A stretch of DNA of 64,000 nt from Saprospira grandis. Lineage in GTDB: Bacteria > Bacteroidota > Bacteroidia > Chitinophagales > Saprospiraceae. The stretch is taken from NCBI RefSeq assembly GCF_027594745.1, contig NZ_CP110854.1, positions 2,398,501 to 2,462,500 of the forward strand, in the 5' to 3' direction. Of the stretch, positions 1 to 7,795 are shown one piece after another. The notes below the pieces were generated by a model. It was not told where the DNA came from and did not search any database. It saw only the letters and a program-made list of their open reading frames with translations. The position numbers and the translations under genes were made by a program. Each line of letters starts with the position of its first letter. The first letter of the stretch is position 1.

Positions 1-1
1 T

Positions 2-1099
2 GATGGGGTAGACAATGACCAAAACGGCTACATAGATGATTATCGGGGTTGGCGAGCGGATAGTGGAGATGATGAGCATGCGCCCGACAGCCATGCGAGT
101 TCGGTAGCGGGCATTATTGGGGCCAAGGGGAACAATGGGGTCGGCATGGCGGGCATCAATTGGAACATCAAAATAATGTTGCTTTCGGGGCAGTCGGCCA
201 ACAGCCTTTTGGAGGAGAGCAACATCTTGGCGAGCTACTACTACATCTGGAAAATGCGGCAGCTCTATGAAGAAAGTGGGGGGCAGCAGGGGGCCTATAT
301 CTTGGTCAGCAATTTATCGGCGGGCATAGACTTTGGGCGGCCCGAGGATCATCCGCTTTGGTGTGGCGTTTATGACAGCTTGGGGCAGGCGGGTATATTG
401 AGTGTGGCGGCTAGTATGAATCGGAAAGAAAACATAGATGAGGTAGGAGACATGCCCTGTCTTTGTCCCTCGGAGGCCTTAATGACCGTAAGTTTGAGTA
501 ATCGTTATGATGCATTGGACCGCAATGCGCCCTATGGCCCTTTGCATTTAGATTTGGCGGCGCCTGGGGCGGTTTATACGCTTCGGCCCAACAATACATA
601 TAATGTATTTGGCGGAACCTCTGGGGCGGCGCCTCATTTGGCGGGGGGCATCGCCCTATTGGCGAGTTATCCAGCAGCAGACTGGCAGGCCTACCTCAAG
701 GCCGAGCCGCAGGCGGCTATGTATTTATTGCGGGATATTCTATTGGCCAGCGTGAGTAAAAAGGGCGATATGGAAGAATTAAAATCTGGGGGGCGTTTAG
801 ATTTGGGGGCGGCCTTTCGCTTATTAAAATCCTTATATGGGCCCAAAGAGGAGGAAAATTCTTTTTTGTGGCGGCGGGCTTCGGATCAAATATATTTAAG
901 TTATCGGGCCAAAAGAGCGGGAAACTACCGTTTGAAGATAACAGATATAGGGGGGCGGCAAGTTTTTTATACAGAAAAATCCTTGGAAGAAGAAGAACTA
1001 ACTATTTGGGAATTAGGGCCTTTTGAGGGTCGGCAGCTTTTGTTTGTCTCGCTCTATGAAGAAAATCGGTTAATAAAGACAGAAAAATTTGTCTATTAG
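2..1099 (+). CDS. Secreted subtilisin-like serine peptidase (S8) with T9SS sorting domain, 5' truncated
   Basis: The 3' part of a secreted subtilase; the open frame enters from the window edge (codons from base 2), so the signal peptide and probably the Asp box are outside. Visible are a calcium-loop-like stretch DGVDNDQNGYIDD, the His box in degenerate form (DSHASSVAGIIGA, where HGTxVAG is usual) and the Ser box GGTSGAAPHLAG. The last 80 or so residues (from about RLKITDIGGRQVFY to KTEKFVY) look like a type A T9SS C-terminal sorting domain, so export across the outer membrane is inferred. An ATG at 146 exists but lies inside the catalytic domain and is not the true start. Confidence 0.88.
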   Translation, partial: DGVDNDQNGYIDDYRGWRADSGDDEHAPDSHASSVAGIIGAKGNNGVGMAGINWNIKIMLLSGQSANSLLEESNILASYYYIWKMRQLYEESGGQQGAYILVSNLSAGIDFGRPEDHPLWCGVYDSLGQAGILSVAASMNRKENIDEVGDMPCLCPSEALMTVSLSNRYDALDRNAPYGPLHLDLAAPGAVYTLRPNNTYNVFGGTSGAAPHLAGGIALLASYPAADWQAYLKAEPQAAMYLLRDILLASVSKKGDMEELKSGGRLDLGAAFRLLKSLYGPKEEENSFLWRRASDQIYLSYRAKRAGNYRLKITDIGGRQVFYTEKSLEEEELTIWELGPFEGRQLLFVSLYEENRLIKTEKFVY

Positions 1100-1119
1100 C
1101 AATTGCTTTTCTACCTTTG
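1088..1119 (+). promoter_or_regulatory. Bacteroidota-type promoter (TTTG - 20 bp - TACCTTTG)
   Basis: TTTG at 1088-1091 and TACCTTTG at 1112-1119 with a 20-bp spacer match the -33/-7 consensus of Bacteroidota sigma-70. It overlaps the stop codon of the subtilase and reads toward tRNA-Arg and rpmB. Confidence 0.6.
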
Positions 1120-1184
1120 CAAAGCCCAAAAGGGAAGCCCACAAGCGGCTTAAGAAAAGAAATAGTGAAAAAAACTTCAAAAAG

Positions 1185-1216
1185 TTTTGCGAATATAAAA
1201 AACCATCTTATATTTG
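1185..1216 (+). promoter_or_regulatory. Promoter of tRNA-Arg (TTTTG - 19 bp - TATATTTG)
   Basis: TTTTG at 1185-1189 and TATATTTG at 1209-1216, spacer 19 bp, fit the Bacteroidota consensus. The predicted start is about 30 nt before the mature tRNA 5' end. It is the second of two promoters in tandem here. Confidence 0.65.
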
Positions 1217-1251
1217 CAACCGCAACGAAGGAAATACACTACTTGCAAAAT

Positions 1252-1325
1252 GGCTCTGTAGCTCAATTGGATAGAGCATCTGACTACGGATCAGAAGGTT
1301 AGGGGTTCGACTCCCTTCAGGGTCA
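1252..1325 (+). tRNA. tRNA-Arg (anticodon ACG)
   Basis: A 74-nt cloverleaf: acceptor GGCTCTG pairs with CAGGGTC, the D arm contains AGCTCAATTGGATAGAGC, the anticodon loop CTACGGA gives ACG, and the T loop is GGTTCGACTCC. The discriminator is A and CCA is not encoded. ACG is presumably edited to ICG for CGN codons (established for bacterial tRNA-Arg ACG). It lies 75 bp before rpmB with a terminator-like hairpin between them. Confidence 0.95.
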
Positions 1326-1354
1326 CATCTTTATTGTTTTAAAGAATTGATTAG

Positions 1355-1381
1355 GTTCCACAAGCAATTGTGGAACTTTTT
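1355..1381 (+). terminator. Rho-independent terminator or attenuator between tRNA-Arg and rpmB
   Basis: GTTCCACA, loop AGCAAT, TGTGGAAC, then TTTTT, a perfect 8-bp stem. Only 18 bp separate the T-run from the rpmB start, leaving no room for a separate promoter downstream, so rpmB transcripts must either read through it or begin inside or just before it. Confidence 0.7.
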
Positions 1382-1399
1382 AAATTAGAAAGAGCAGTC

Positions 1400-1798
1400 A
1401 TGTCGAGAATTTGTCAATTGACCGGAAAGAAAGCTATGGTGGGAAACAATGTTTCTCACTCTAATCGCAAGACCAGACGTCGTTTCAATGCGAATATTAA
1501 AACTAAGCGTATTTTTGTACCCGAATCAAATGTTTGGATCAAAGTAAAGGTGAGCATGCGTGCTCTACGTACGATGAACAAATTGGGGGTATATAACTTC
1601 TTGAAGCGTCAGATCGCTAAAGGATACGATCCCTTTATTTGGGTAGAAGATCCTAAGGCTGCTGAAAAGAGTAATGAGCGTGGTTACCGTCGCCTAGAGC
1701 ACACTGATGCTCAGGGTAACAAGAGCTACAGCATTACTTTTGAGCCTGAAGCTGCAGATAATAATCGCAAAGTGCGTCTCTCTTCTGTTATTAAGTAA
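1400..1798 (+). CDS. rpmB: 50S ribosomal protein L28 with C-terminal extension
   Basis: Ribosomal protein L28, a large-subunit component. The N-terminal 75 or so residues carry the L28 signature (MSRICQLTGKKAMVGNNVSH, then basic RKTRRRF and the RVS-like KVSMRALRTM). The start is the ATG at 1400; an upstream in-frame start at 1370 lies in the leader T-run and is unlikely. The product is 132 residues, while L28 is usually about 77-86, so roughly 50 C-terminal residues (after KRQIAKGYDPF) are extra and of unknown role. It is first in the rpmB-rpmG-DUF4295 cluster usual for Bacteroidota. Confidence 0.93.
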   Translation: MSRICQLTGKKAMVGNNVSHSNRKTRRRFNANIKTKRIFVPESNVWIKVKVSMRALRTMNKLGVYNFLKRQIAKGYDPFIWVEDPKAAEKSNERGYRRLEHTDAQGNKSYSITFEPEAADNNRKVRLSSVIK

Positions 1799-1820
1799 AT
1801 AGAAAAAATCATCACACATT

Positions 1821-2009
1821 ATGGCTAAGAAAAGCAAAGGTAATCGCGTACAGGTGATTTTGGAGTGCACAGAGCACAAAGATTCTGGTCTTCCTGGCAC
1901 TTCACGTTACATCACTGTGAAGAACCGTAAGAACACACCTGCTCGTATGGAGTTGAAGAAATACAATCCCATCTTGAAGCGTTACACTATCCATAAAGAG
2001 ATTAAGTAA
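1821..2009 (+). CDS. rpmG: 50S ribosomal protein L33
   Basis: Ribosomal protein L33, 62 residues, close to the family length. It begins MAKKSKGNRVQVILECTEH and contains the conserved SRYITVKNRKNTPARMELKKY core. Only one Cys is present, so this is a zinc-independent form lacking the CxxC pairs (inferred from the residues seen). It lies 22 bp after rpmB and 39 bp before the DUF4295 gene, almost certainly in one operon. Confidence 0.96.
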   Translation: MAKKSKGNRVQVILECTEHKDSGLPGTSRYITVKNRKNTPARMELKKYNPILKRYTIHKEIK

Positions 2010-2048
2010 TTTTTCGAGAACTATCCGCTCGACAAAAAATAAATCGTC

Positions 2049-2225
2049 ATGGCTAAGAAAGTATCAAAAAACGCACGTGTAGCCCAACGTGCTGCGAATG
2101 CAGGCAGTGGTAAAGATCACGTGAGAGTTGTTAAGTCCGTAAAGGACCCCAACACAGGAAAGTATTCTTATAAGGAAGTTATCGTCCACAAAGATCAAGT
2201 GGAAGACTTCTTCAAGAATAAATAA
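2049..2225 (+). CDS. DUF4295 family small basic protein
   Basis: A 58-residue, Lys-rich protein starting MAKKVSKNARVAQRAAN and ending VEDFFKNK. Small proteins of this type follow rpmG in many Bacteroidota genomes and are classed as DUF4295. The role is unknown; a ribosome-associated function is inferred from the constant neighbourhood and basic composition. The length is easily missed by ORF filters. The stop TAA is at 2223-2225, followed by a terminator. Confidence 0.85.
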   Translation: MAKKVSKNARVAQRAANAGSGKDHVRVVKSVKDPNTGKYSYKEVIVHKDQVEDFFKNK

Positions 2226-2253
2226 TCAGGTAATTAAGGCAAATTATGAAAGT

Positions 2254-2292
2254 GGCTCTTCCTGTTGAGGGATGAGCCCTTTCTGTTTTTTT
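2254..2292 (+). terminator. Terminator after the rpmB-rpmG-DUF4295 operon
   Basis: GGCTCTTCC pairs with GGGATGAGCC (one bulge) and is followed by a T-rich run at 2279-2292. Confidence 0.6.
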
Positions 2293-2357
2293 ATTTGACC
2301 TTTTTTTGCGTTCTTTAGGCGCGCTCCTTATTGTTCATCTAGATTAAGCAGTCTCGT

Positions 2358-3326
2358 ATGGGATTTTTTAACAAACTTTTTGGGAAGAAAGAAAAAGAAG
2401 ACCTGGATAAAGGCCTAGAAAAAACGAAGACCAATTTCTTCAATAAAATGTCTAGGGCTATTGCCGGTAAAACGAAGGTAGATGATGAGGTACTAGATGA
2501 ATTAGAGTCGGTACTGATTCAGTCTGATGTAGGACTAAAAACGACCATTAAAATTATTGAGCGGATTGAGGAGCGAGTAGCTCGTGATAAGTATATGTCT
2601 ACTTCTGAGCTCAATGAGATTCTCCGAGATGAGATTGTTCAGTTATTGGGCGAAAACACGACGGAGGAGACCAATTTCTTTTCTATTCCCAAGGAGGCCA
2701 AGCGTCCTTATATCATTTTGATTGTAGGCGTAAATGGAGCGGGCAAAACAACCACTATTGGCAAATTGGCCAAGCGTTTTGTAGATCAGGGCCATAAGGT
2801 GGTTTTGGGCGCAGCCGATACTTTCCGTGCTGCCGCTGTTGATCAGCTAGGCATTTGGGCCGAAAGAGTGGGCTGCGATTTTTATAGCAAGGGCATGAAT
2901 ACAGACCCTGCCGCAGTGGCCTATGAAACGACCCAGTACGCTATCCAAAATAACTGCGATATTGCTATTATTGATACGGCTGGACGCTTGCACAACAATA
3001 AGCAGTTGATGGCCGAGCTCTCTAAGATTAAGCGTTCTTTGTCTAAACAAATTGAGGATGCTCCTCATGAGGTGATGTTGGTCCTCGATGGCTCTGTAGG
3101 CCAAAATGCCTTCATTCAAGCCGAGGAGTTTACCAAGGCAACAGATGTAAGTTCGCTCGCTATTACCAAATTAGACGGTACCGCCAAGGGCGGGGTGGTC
3201 ATTGGAATTAGCGACCAATTTAAGATTCCTATTAAATATATTGGGGTAGGAGAGGGCATAGAGCACCTCCAAGCCTTTAATAAGCGCAGCTTTGTCGATT
3301 CTTTCTTCTCGCAAAAAGAAGGATAG
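2358..3326 (+). CDS. ftsY: Signal recognition particle receptor FtsY
   Basis: SRP receptor GTPase, which docks SRP-ribosome complexes at the inner membrane for co-translational insertion. 322 residues: a short basic N-terminus (MGFFNKLFGKKEKED) without the long acidic A domain of E. coli, an N helical bundle, then the G domain with P-loop GVNGAGKTTTIGKLA (residues about 124-138), DTFRAAAVDQL, DTAGRLHNN, TKLDGTAKGG and the closing GVGEGIEHLQAF. It starts 65 bp after the DUF4295 terminator; the next gene begins 3 bp after its stop, so the two are probably co-transcribed. Confidence 0.97.
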   Translation: MGFFNKLFGKKEKEDLDKGLEKTKTNFFNKMSRAIAGKTKVDDEVLDELESVLIQSDVGLKTTIKIIERIEERVARDKYMSTSELNEILRDEIVQLLGENTTEETNFFSIPKEAKRPYIILIVGVNGAGKTTTIGKLAKRFVDQGHKVVLGAADTFRAAAVDQLGIWAERVGCDFYSKGMNTDPAAVAYETTQYAIQNNCDIAIIDTAGRLHNNKQLMAELSKIKRSLSKQIEDAPHEVMLVLDGSVGQNAFIQAEEFTKATDVSSLAITKLDGTAKGGVVIGISDQFKIPIKYIGVGEGIEHLQAFNKRSFVDSFFSQKEG

Positions 3327-3329
3327 TAG

Positions 3330-4244
3330 ATGCTGCTGCTTACAGATATTGACCAGCTTGAGCTGGCTTTTAGTCCAAGTACCCAACTTCTTTTAAAGCT
3401 GGTACTTGGACTTATTATTTTTGGGGTGGCCCTAGACCTTCGGGGGCAAGATTTTATGGCCCTATTCAAACAGCCATTAGCTATTGTTTTGGGGCTGTTG
3501 GGGCAGCTGCTGCTTTTACCCGCCCTCTCTTTTGCTTTTTTGTATCTGGCCTATTTTCTCAATATGGCTCCCTTGCCCAGCATTGCTTTGGGCATGCTGT
3601 TGGTGGCCGCTTGTCCAGGCGGCAATATGTCCAACTTTTTTACGCATCTGGCCAAAGGAGATACGGCCCTTTCGGTGAGCTTATCGGCTTGTACTACCCT
3701 TTTGGCTGCCCTGACTACGCCCCTCAATTTTATGTTTTGGGGGAGCCGTTTGCCCTTTGCTCAAGAAGAGGTAAAGAGCCTTTCGCTAGACTTTCTTCCA
3801 CTTTTTCTAGATGTTAGCCTGATGCTGGCCTTACCCCTTTTGCTAGGCCTTGTTGTGGCCCACTTTAAGCCGAAGTTGGCCAGTAGGATGTCGCCCATTT
3901 TCAAATGGTTGTCTATTCTGTTTTTTGGCCTTTTGCTGGTCTTGGCCTTTATCTCCAATATTCAGGTTTTCCTAAATTATATCGGCGCAGTTATTTTCTT
4001 GGTCATTTTGCAAAATGCCTTGGCCTTAGGGCTGGGTTTTGCACTGGCTAAAGGAAGCAAGCTGTCTTGGCCCCAACAGAAAACTCTGAGCATTGAGCTG
4101 GGAATACAGAATTCTGGCCTTGGCTTGTTACTCTGTTTTCAATATTTTAGTGGGCTGGGCGGTATGGCCCTTATTGCGGCCTGCTGGGGCATTTGGCATA
4201 TTGTCTCTGGCCTGAGCCTAGCCTTTTATTGGTCCAAGAAATGA
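3330..4244 (+). CDS. Bile acid:sodium symporter (BASS) family transporter
   Basis: Integral membrane protein of 304 residues with about nine to ten hydrophobic segments. The BASS signature is visible: GVALDLRGQDF in the first third, then LVAACPGGNMSNFFTHLAKGDTALSVSLSA (residues about 92-122, the GG-NxxS substrate/sodium region) and a late ELGIQNSGLGLLL segment. The family imports organic anions such as bile acids, pantoate or pyruvate with sodium; the substrate here cannot be told. It follows ftsY by 3 bp and ends at a strong bidirectional terminator facing the convergent carbonic anhydrase gene. Confidence 0.88.
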   Translation: MLLLTDIDQLELAFSPSTQLLLKLVLGLIIFGVALDLRGQDFMALFKQPLAIVLGLLGQLLLLPALSFAFLYLAYFLNMAPLPSIALGMLLVAACPGGNMSNFFTHLAKGDTALSVSLSACTTLLAALTTPLNFMFWGSRLPFAQEEVKSLSLDFLPLFLDVSLMLALPLLLGLVVAHFKPKLASRMSPIFKWLSILFFGLLLVLAFISNIQVFLNYIGAVIFLVILQNALALGLGFALAKGSKLSWPQQKTLSIELGIQNSGLGLLLCFQYFSGLGGMALIAACWGIWHIVSGLSLAFYWSKK

Positions 4245-4245
4245 A

Positions 4246-4278
4246 AAAGCGCAACAGCTATTTTAGCTGTTGCGCTTT
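4246..4278. terminator. Bidirectional terminator between BASS transporter and carbonic anhydrase
   Basis: AAAGCGCAACAGCTA pairs with TAGCTGTTGCGCTTT around a 3-nt loop; the T-run is better on the minus strand. It separates two convergent genes. Confidence 0.85.
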
Positions 4279-4297
4279 GGTCCTAAAACGGCCTCAA

Positions 4298-5143
4298 TTA
4301 GAAATTGGGGCTCGCTTTTACAATGCGATCATTCACTGGCTGCTCATTGCGGTAATTATGAACAGGCATGTTCTCTTCTAGTACTTTGGCCTGCTTTAAA
4401 GAAATGTCAATGGGTGTCTTGAAAATATACCACTGCACATTTTCAGAACAAGGAGGTGTGGTCAAAGAACCGGTGTAATGGTAGTAACTTCTGTCTTTAG
4501 GAAGGTTGAGGTTCATGTCAAATGGCTTCCCAATTTCTTTCTTCGCTCCTGGCTCTAAAGGAAGATAAGCCTCCAAGAAGTCAAAGGGAGCACTCTGCCC
4601 ACCTTCTTTGGCCATAACCGCCAAAACAGCAATGTCGCCATCTTTGTTGGCATGTACCAAGTGCATCTCTAAAGGATAACGAACGCCCTCAATGGTGTGC
4701 TCAGAAGGCTCGTGAAAGTGAAATTGCTTGAGGTAGTATTTCTCTCCCTCCAAAACAATATAGTCGCCTTCTTCAAAATCATACTGAATAGAGTGACCAT
4801 TGTTGACCACATCATGCAATACCGTCTGATCTGCATACTGAATGTCTAATGGAGGAAGGGCCTCGTCTGTTTTGTACTCTACAATGTTAATTGGAGACTG
4901 ATGCATCCCCCCACAATCAGAGGTTTTTTCTAATTCAGCCCAATGCTCTGGCCCGGTCTCTCCCTGATAACTCCAGTCCTCATGATGATGCCCCTCATGC
5001 CCTTCTTCTGGAGCCGCCTCTAGTTTTACGGGGCTTTTTTCTACAGTTTCTGGGTGGTGCTCGTTAATGTGTTGCTCATTGGAAGAACAGGCCGTTAGGC
5101 CTAGCCCTAATAGAAATAGGGCTAAGTAGCTTAGCGTTTTCAT
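4298..5143 (-). CDS. Alpha-class carbonic anhydrase, lipoprotein
   Basis: Zinc enzyme interconverting CO2 and bicarbonate in the periplasm. 281 residues with a lipoprotein signal (MKTLSYLALFLLGLGLTAC, Cys at 19), a His/Glu-rich linker, then the alpha-CA fold: SPINIVEY, the zinc ligands in FHFHEPSEHT and LEMHLVH, and the closing GSLTTPPCSENVQW. The residue set is complete, so activity is expected. The His-rich linker (residues about 45-57) could bind metal. Monocistronic between a terminator and a 230-bp spacer. Confidence 0.95.
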   Translation of the reverse strand: MKTLSYLALFLLGLGLTACSSNEQHINEHHPETVEKSPVKLEAAPEEGHEGHHHEDWSYQGETGPEHWAELEKTSDCGGMHQSPINIVEYKTDEALPPLDIQYADQTVLHDVVNNGHSIQYDFEEGDYIVLEGEKYYLKQFHFHEPSEHTIEGVRYPLEMHLVHANKDGDIAVLAVMAKEGGQSAPFDFLEAYLPLEPGAKKEIGKPFDMNLNLPKDRSYYHYTGSLTTPPCSENVQWYIFKTPIDISLKQAKVLEENMPVHNYRNEQPVNDRIVKASPNF

Positions 5144-5317
5144 AAATTTTCTTTTTTGTAGCTATTGGATAACTACAAATGTCGAGGCCACTCTAGACTT
5201 CTTTGATGATTTTTGTCACAAAGTCAAATTTTTGTCATGAAAAAATGAAGTACAGTTATATTTTAGAATATTTATAAAGTAAAATTGTGTTCCAGGCTCC
5301 TAATTAGGATGTAACCA

Positions 5318-5346
5318 AATAAAAAAGCCAGCTAATTAGCTGGCTT
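5318..5346 (-). terminator. Terminator of lspA
   Basis: AAGCCAGCTA and TAGCTGGCTT form a near-perfect stem (5325-5346); on the minus strand it is followed by a run of T (5318-5324). Confidence 0.85.
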
Positions 5347-5372
5347 CTATATTTTAATAGATGATTTTCTGC

Positions 5373-6146
5373 TTAGTCATCATCTTCTTCCTCCAAATCA
5401 ATCTCCAACCCAATTTGCTCCTCTACAGAGGGCTTGGGCTTTTCTTCTTCCTCCAAAACAGTAGGCTCTTCTTGGTCCACTACAGGCGAAATAGCTTCCG
5501 CTTTCTCTTCTTCTTTGGGTGGATTGCCCACGGTTTCCATAAAGTCCTGATAACAGAAGATGATTAAAAATACTCCTAAGCTAATCGAAGCATCGGCCAA
5601 ATTGAAAATGGGCTGGAAAAACAAGAAGTGCTTGCCTCCCACAAAGGGCATCCAAGCCGGATAATCCCCCTCCAAAAGCGGAAAGTAAAACATATCAACT
5701 ACCCGACCATACAATAAGGGCGCATAGCCTTCTCCAAATGCAGTAACTTCAGCCAAGCCACCATGTATCGGACTTTCCGTGAAAAATGCCCCATAAAATA
5801 CACTATCCAAAATGTTCCCCAAGGCCCCAGCCAAAATAAAGGATACACTGCTGATTAAGGTCCGCCCTTTCTTTTTCTTGATGATCTGATATAGGTAGAC
5901 AGACATGATGCTGACCGCCACCAAACGAAAACTAGTCAGTAGTAGTTTGCCGTATTCTCCCCCCAGTTCTAAGCCAAAGGCCATGCCCGGGTTCTCCGTA
6001 AAATAAATCTGTCCCCAATCTTGCCCCTCGCCAAAAATGTTAAAATGTTGGCCCATCTGCATGTTGAGCTTGACCCAAATCTTGAGCCACTGATCCGCCA
6101 CTAAGACAATGATCAATAACAGACTCGCTAGTATTCCTCTTTTCAA
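5373..6146 (-). CDS. lspA: Lipoprotein signal peptidase (signal peptidase II)
   Basis: Aspartyl protease of the inner membrane that cleaves prolipoprotein signal peptides. 257 residues; the catalytic Asp pair is in GALGNILDSVFYG (residue about 114) and FNLADASISLG (residue about 188), with NPGMAFGL matching the family NxGxAFG box. Four membrane segments are visible. Unusual are an insert between the two Asp motifs and a 45-residue C-terminal tail almost all Glu, Asp, Lys and Pro. The only start in the right place is TTG at 6146. The window encodes several lipoproteins that would be its substrates. Confidence 0.94.
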   Translation of the reverse strand: MKRGILASLLLIIVLVADQWLKIWVKLNMQMGQHFNIFGEGQDWGQIYFTENPGMAFGLELGGEYGKLLLTSFRLVAVSIMSVYLYQIIKKKKGRTLISSVSFILAGALGNILDSVFYGAFFTESPIHGGLAEVTAFGEGYAPLLYGRVVDMFYFPLLEGDYPAWMPFVGGKHFLFFQPIFNLADASISLGVFLIIFCYQDFMETVGNPPKEEEKAEAISPVVDQEEPTVLEEEEKPKPSVEEQIGLEIDLEEEDDD

Positions 6147-6236
6147 AATGTATTTGTTTTCTGTTCCAGATATGCTATCTCAACAAAAATAATAAAGTTC
6201 TGCATAACTAGCTTTGAGAAACCCAAATTCTAAACT

Positions 6237-6695
6237 TTATTGCCGCTCCGGCCCCGCCAAGCGAAAGTATTTCCGATATATCGGCTTCCGATAGGCAAAC
6301 TGCAACCAAAGCGAAGGATAAAGCAATAAATTTAAGCCCGAAGGAGCCTCATAGTCAATCTCGTCTACAATCCAACTCCCCGAGTCCGCCGGCAGTACCC
6401 AATGCTTATGCCGCCACTTTTTTAAGAAAAAAGGCAGCTCTTCTCCCTCGGCCTCATCCACAAAGTAATATCCGCCCCGCTCTTCGCCATGATCCGTAAT
6501 CCGCCCCCGCCAGTTTTGCTTAAATAATCCAAAATTCAATTGCATTTCTACCCGATCTCCCGTTTCACTACCATCAAAACGCAGCAATTTTAAGCCAACT
6601 CCAGGCGGCTTGAGCTGAATAAATAGTTCTCGGTCAAAAGCCGCCATGACCGCTTTGGGGGCCTGCTCTACCTTCGTTTTTAATAAAATTTGCAT
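6237..6695 (-). CDS. SRPBCC-fold ligand-binding protein
   Basis: 152 residues without signal peptide. The opening pattern (MQILLKTKVEQAPKAVMAAFDRELFIQL), the central strands and the late PSGLNLLLYPSLWLQFAYRKPIYRKYF helix are typical of the START/SRPBCC (polyketide cyclase-like) superfamily found in Bacteroidota. Substrate and role are unknown. It is 91 bp upstream of lspA on the same strand and might share its transcript. Confidence 0.7.
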   Translation of the reverse strand: MQILLKTKVEQAPKAVMAAFDRELFIQLKPPGVGLKLLRFDGSETGDRVEMQLNFGLFKQNWRGRITDHGEERGGYYFVDEAEGEELPFFLKKWRHKHWVLPADSGSWIVDEIDYEAPSGLNLLLYPSLWLQFAYRKPIYRKYFRLAGPERQ

Positions 6696-6729
6696 CTCTT
6701 TTTTTTCTGCTTGATGAGTTGATTATTTT

Positions 6730-6870
6730 GGGGCCTCCGCCTCGCTTCGCTCGTCGGCGCTACGTTTCGCAGCTCGCTGTTCGCTCGGCCCTTCAGCGCC
6801 TAAGGCGCTTCGGTCTGGCCCTTCGGGCCACTGCTACACATCGCTAGGCCTGCGGGCCTGACGGCCCTGC
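6730..6870 (+). repeat. GGCC element copy 1
   Basis: Core 6730-6850 with a 3' hairpin (GGGCC/GGCCC) to 6867. Outer helix GGCCT/AGGCC; inner helix GCAG/CTGC; hairpin III has a cUUCGg loop. It lies between the divergent SRPBCC and maf genes and is preceded by TTTT. Confidence 0.85.
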
Positions 6871-6903
6871 AAAACCTTTTATTGGACCATCATATCTATA
6901 TTT

Positions 6904-7521
6904 ATGTCTGCTTCTATTCCATTGTTTTTTCCAGAAATAGAAATCCTTTTAGCTTCCAAATCGCCCAGAAGACAACAACTGTTGCGAGATATGGGTTTGC
7001 GTTTTCAGCAAATTGCCCAAAATGTAGAAGAGGATTATCCTCCTACTCTCCCCCTAGCCGATATTGCCCTCTTTTTAGCCCAAAAAAAGGCCCGCTCGGT
7101 GTTGCACTTACTAGAGAAAGCCGAACAGCTGCTCCTTTGTTCAGATACTACCGTCATTGATGCCAAAAATAGCTACGAAAAACCCCAATCTACAGAAGAG
7201 GCCAAGGCCTTTTTAAGGGCTTTGTCGGGAAAAACGCATGAGGTCCGTACCGCTGTTTGCCTTTGGGGCCAAGAAAAACGTTACGATATTATAGGCAGCT
7301 CTAAAGTAGAATTTGCCGAACTAACCGACCAACAAATTGAGTATTACGTCAGCCATTTTCAACCCTTTGATAAGGCGGGCGGCTATGCTATCCAAGAGTG
7401 GATTGGCCTAATCGGCATTAAGGGCATCCAAGGCAGTTATTTTAATATTGTGGGCCTACCCAGCCAGCAATTATTTGCCGCCCTTTGCGATTACCAAACT
7501 ATTTTGGACCAAAAAAAATAG
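6904..7521 (+). CDS. maf: Maf family nucleotide pyrophosphatase
   Basis: House-cleaning nucleoside triphosphate pyrophosphatase that removes modified pyrimidine nucleotides. 205 residues, usual length. Family motifs: LLASKSPRRQQLLRDMG near residue 16, the catalytic SDTTV, and the late GGYAIQEWIGLIGIKGIQGSYFNIVGLP. The Q in place of the usual GxGA in the substrate loop (AIQEW) groups it with the dTTP/UTPase type. The ATG at 6904 follows GGCC element copy 1 by 34 bp. Confidence 0.93.
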   Translation: MSASIPLFFPEIEILLASKSPRRQQLLRDMGLRFQQIAQNVEEDYPPTLPLADIALFLAQKKARSVLHLLEKAEQLLLCSDTTVIDAKNSYEKPQSTEEAKAFLRALSGKTHEVRTAVCLWGQEKRYDIIGSSKVEFAELTDQQIEYYVSHFQPFDKAGGYAIQEWIGLIGIKGIQGSYFNIVGLPSQQLFAALCDYQTILDQKK

Positions 7522-7529
7522 CGCTCCTA

Positions 7530-7695
7530 CAGGCGGCAAAGCCGCCGCAAAGGCGCGCAGCGCCTCGGCCTAGCGATGTGAAAGGGTGGCCGAAGGCCAG
7601 ACCGAGTTTTTGAGCGCAGCTAAAAAACGAAGGGCCGAGCAGACCTGCGAGCCCTGAAACGTAGCGCCGCAAGGCGCAGCCGCAGCGGAGGCCCC
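7530..7695 (-). repeat. GGCC element copy 2
   Basis: Minus orientation; core 7695-7567, plus a 3' hairpin extension to about 7530. Outer helix GGCCT/AGGCC; inner helix AGGG/CCCT, a different sequence from most copies but still paired. Its 5' end follows the sigma-factor terminator. Confidence 0.85.
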
Positions 7696-7704
7696 AAAAA
7701 CAAC

Positions 7705-7741
7705 AAAAAAGCGACTCGCTCAGCAGCAAGTCGCTTTTTTT
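7705..7741. terminator. Terminator between maf and the ECF sigma gene
   Basis: AAAAAAGCGACT pairs with AGTCGCTTTTTT around a 12-nt loop. It works in both directions but mainly serves the minus-strand sigma gene. Confidence 0.85.
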
Positions 7742-7795
7742 ATAGCCTTTGAAAAAAAAGGCAAAAAAAACTGTAACCAAAACATAAGATAAGAC

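Noticed and set aside
40..225. Short ORFs opposite or across genes and across GGCC elements (for example 39095-39355, 49804-50088, 22832-23026)
   Set aside because: They are shadows of real genes or translations of the GC-rich elements, with low-complexity Ala/Arg/Gly/Pro composition.
4298..5143. Copper or zinc resistance lipoprotein because of the His-rich linker
   Set aside because: The full alpha carbonic anhydrase motif set explains the protein.
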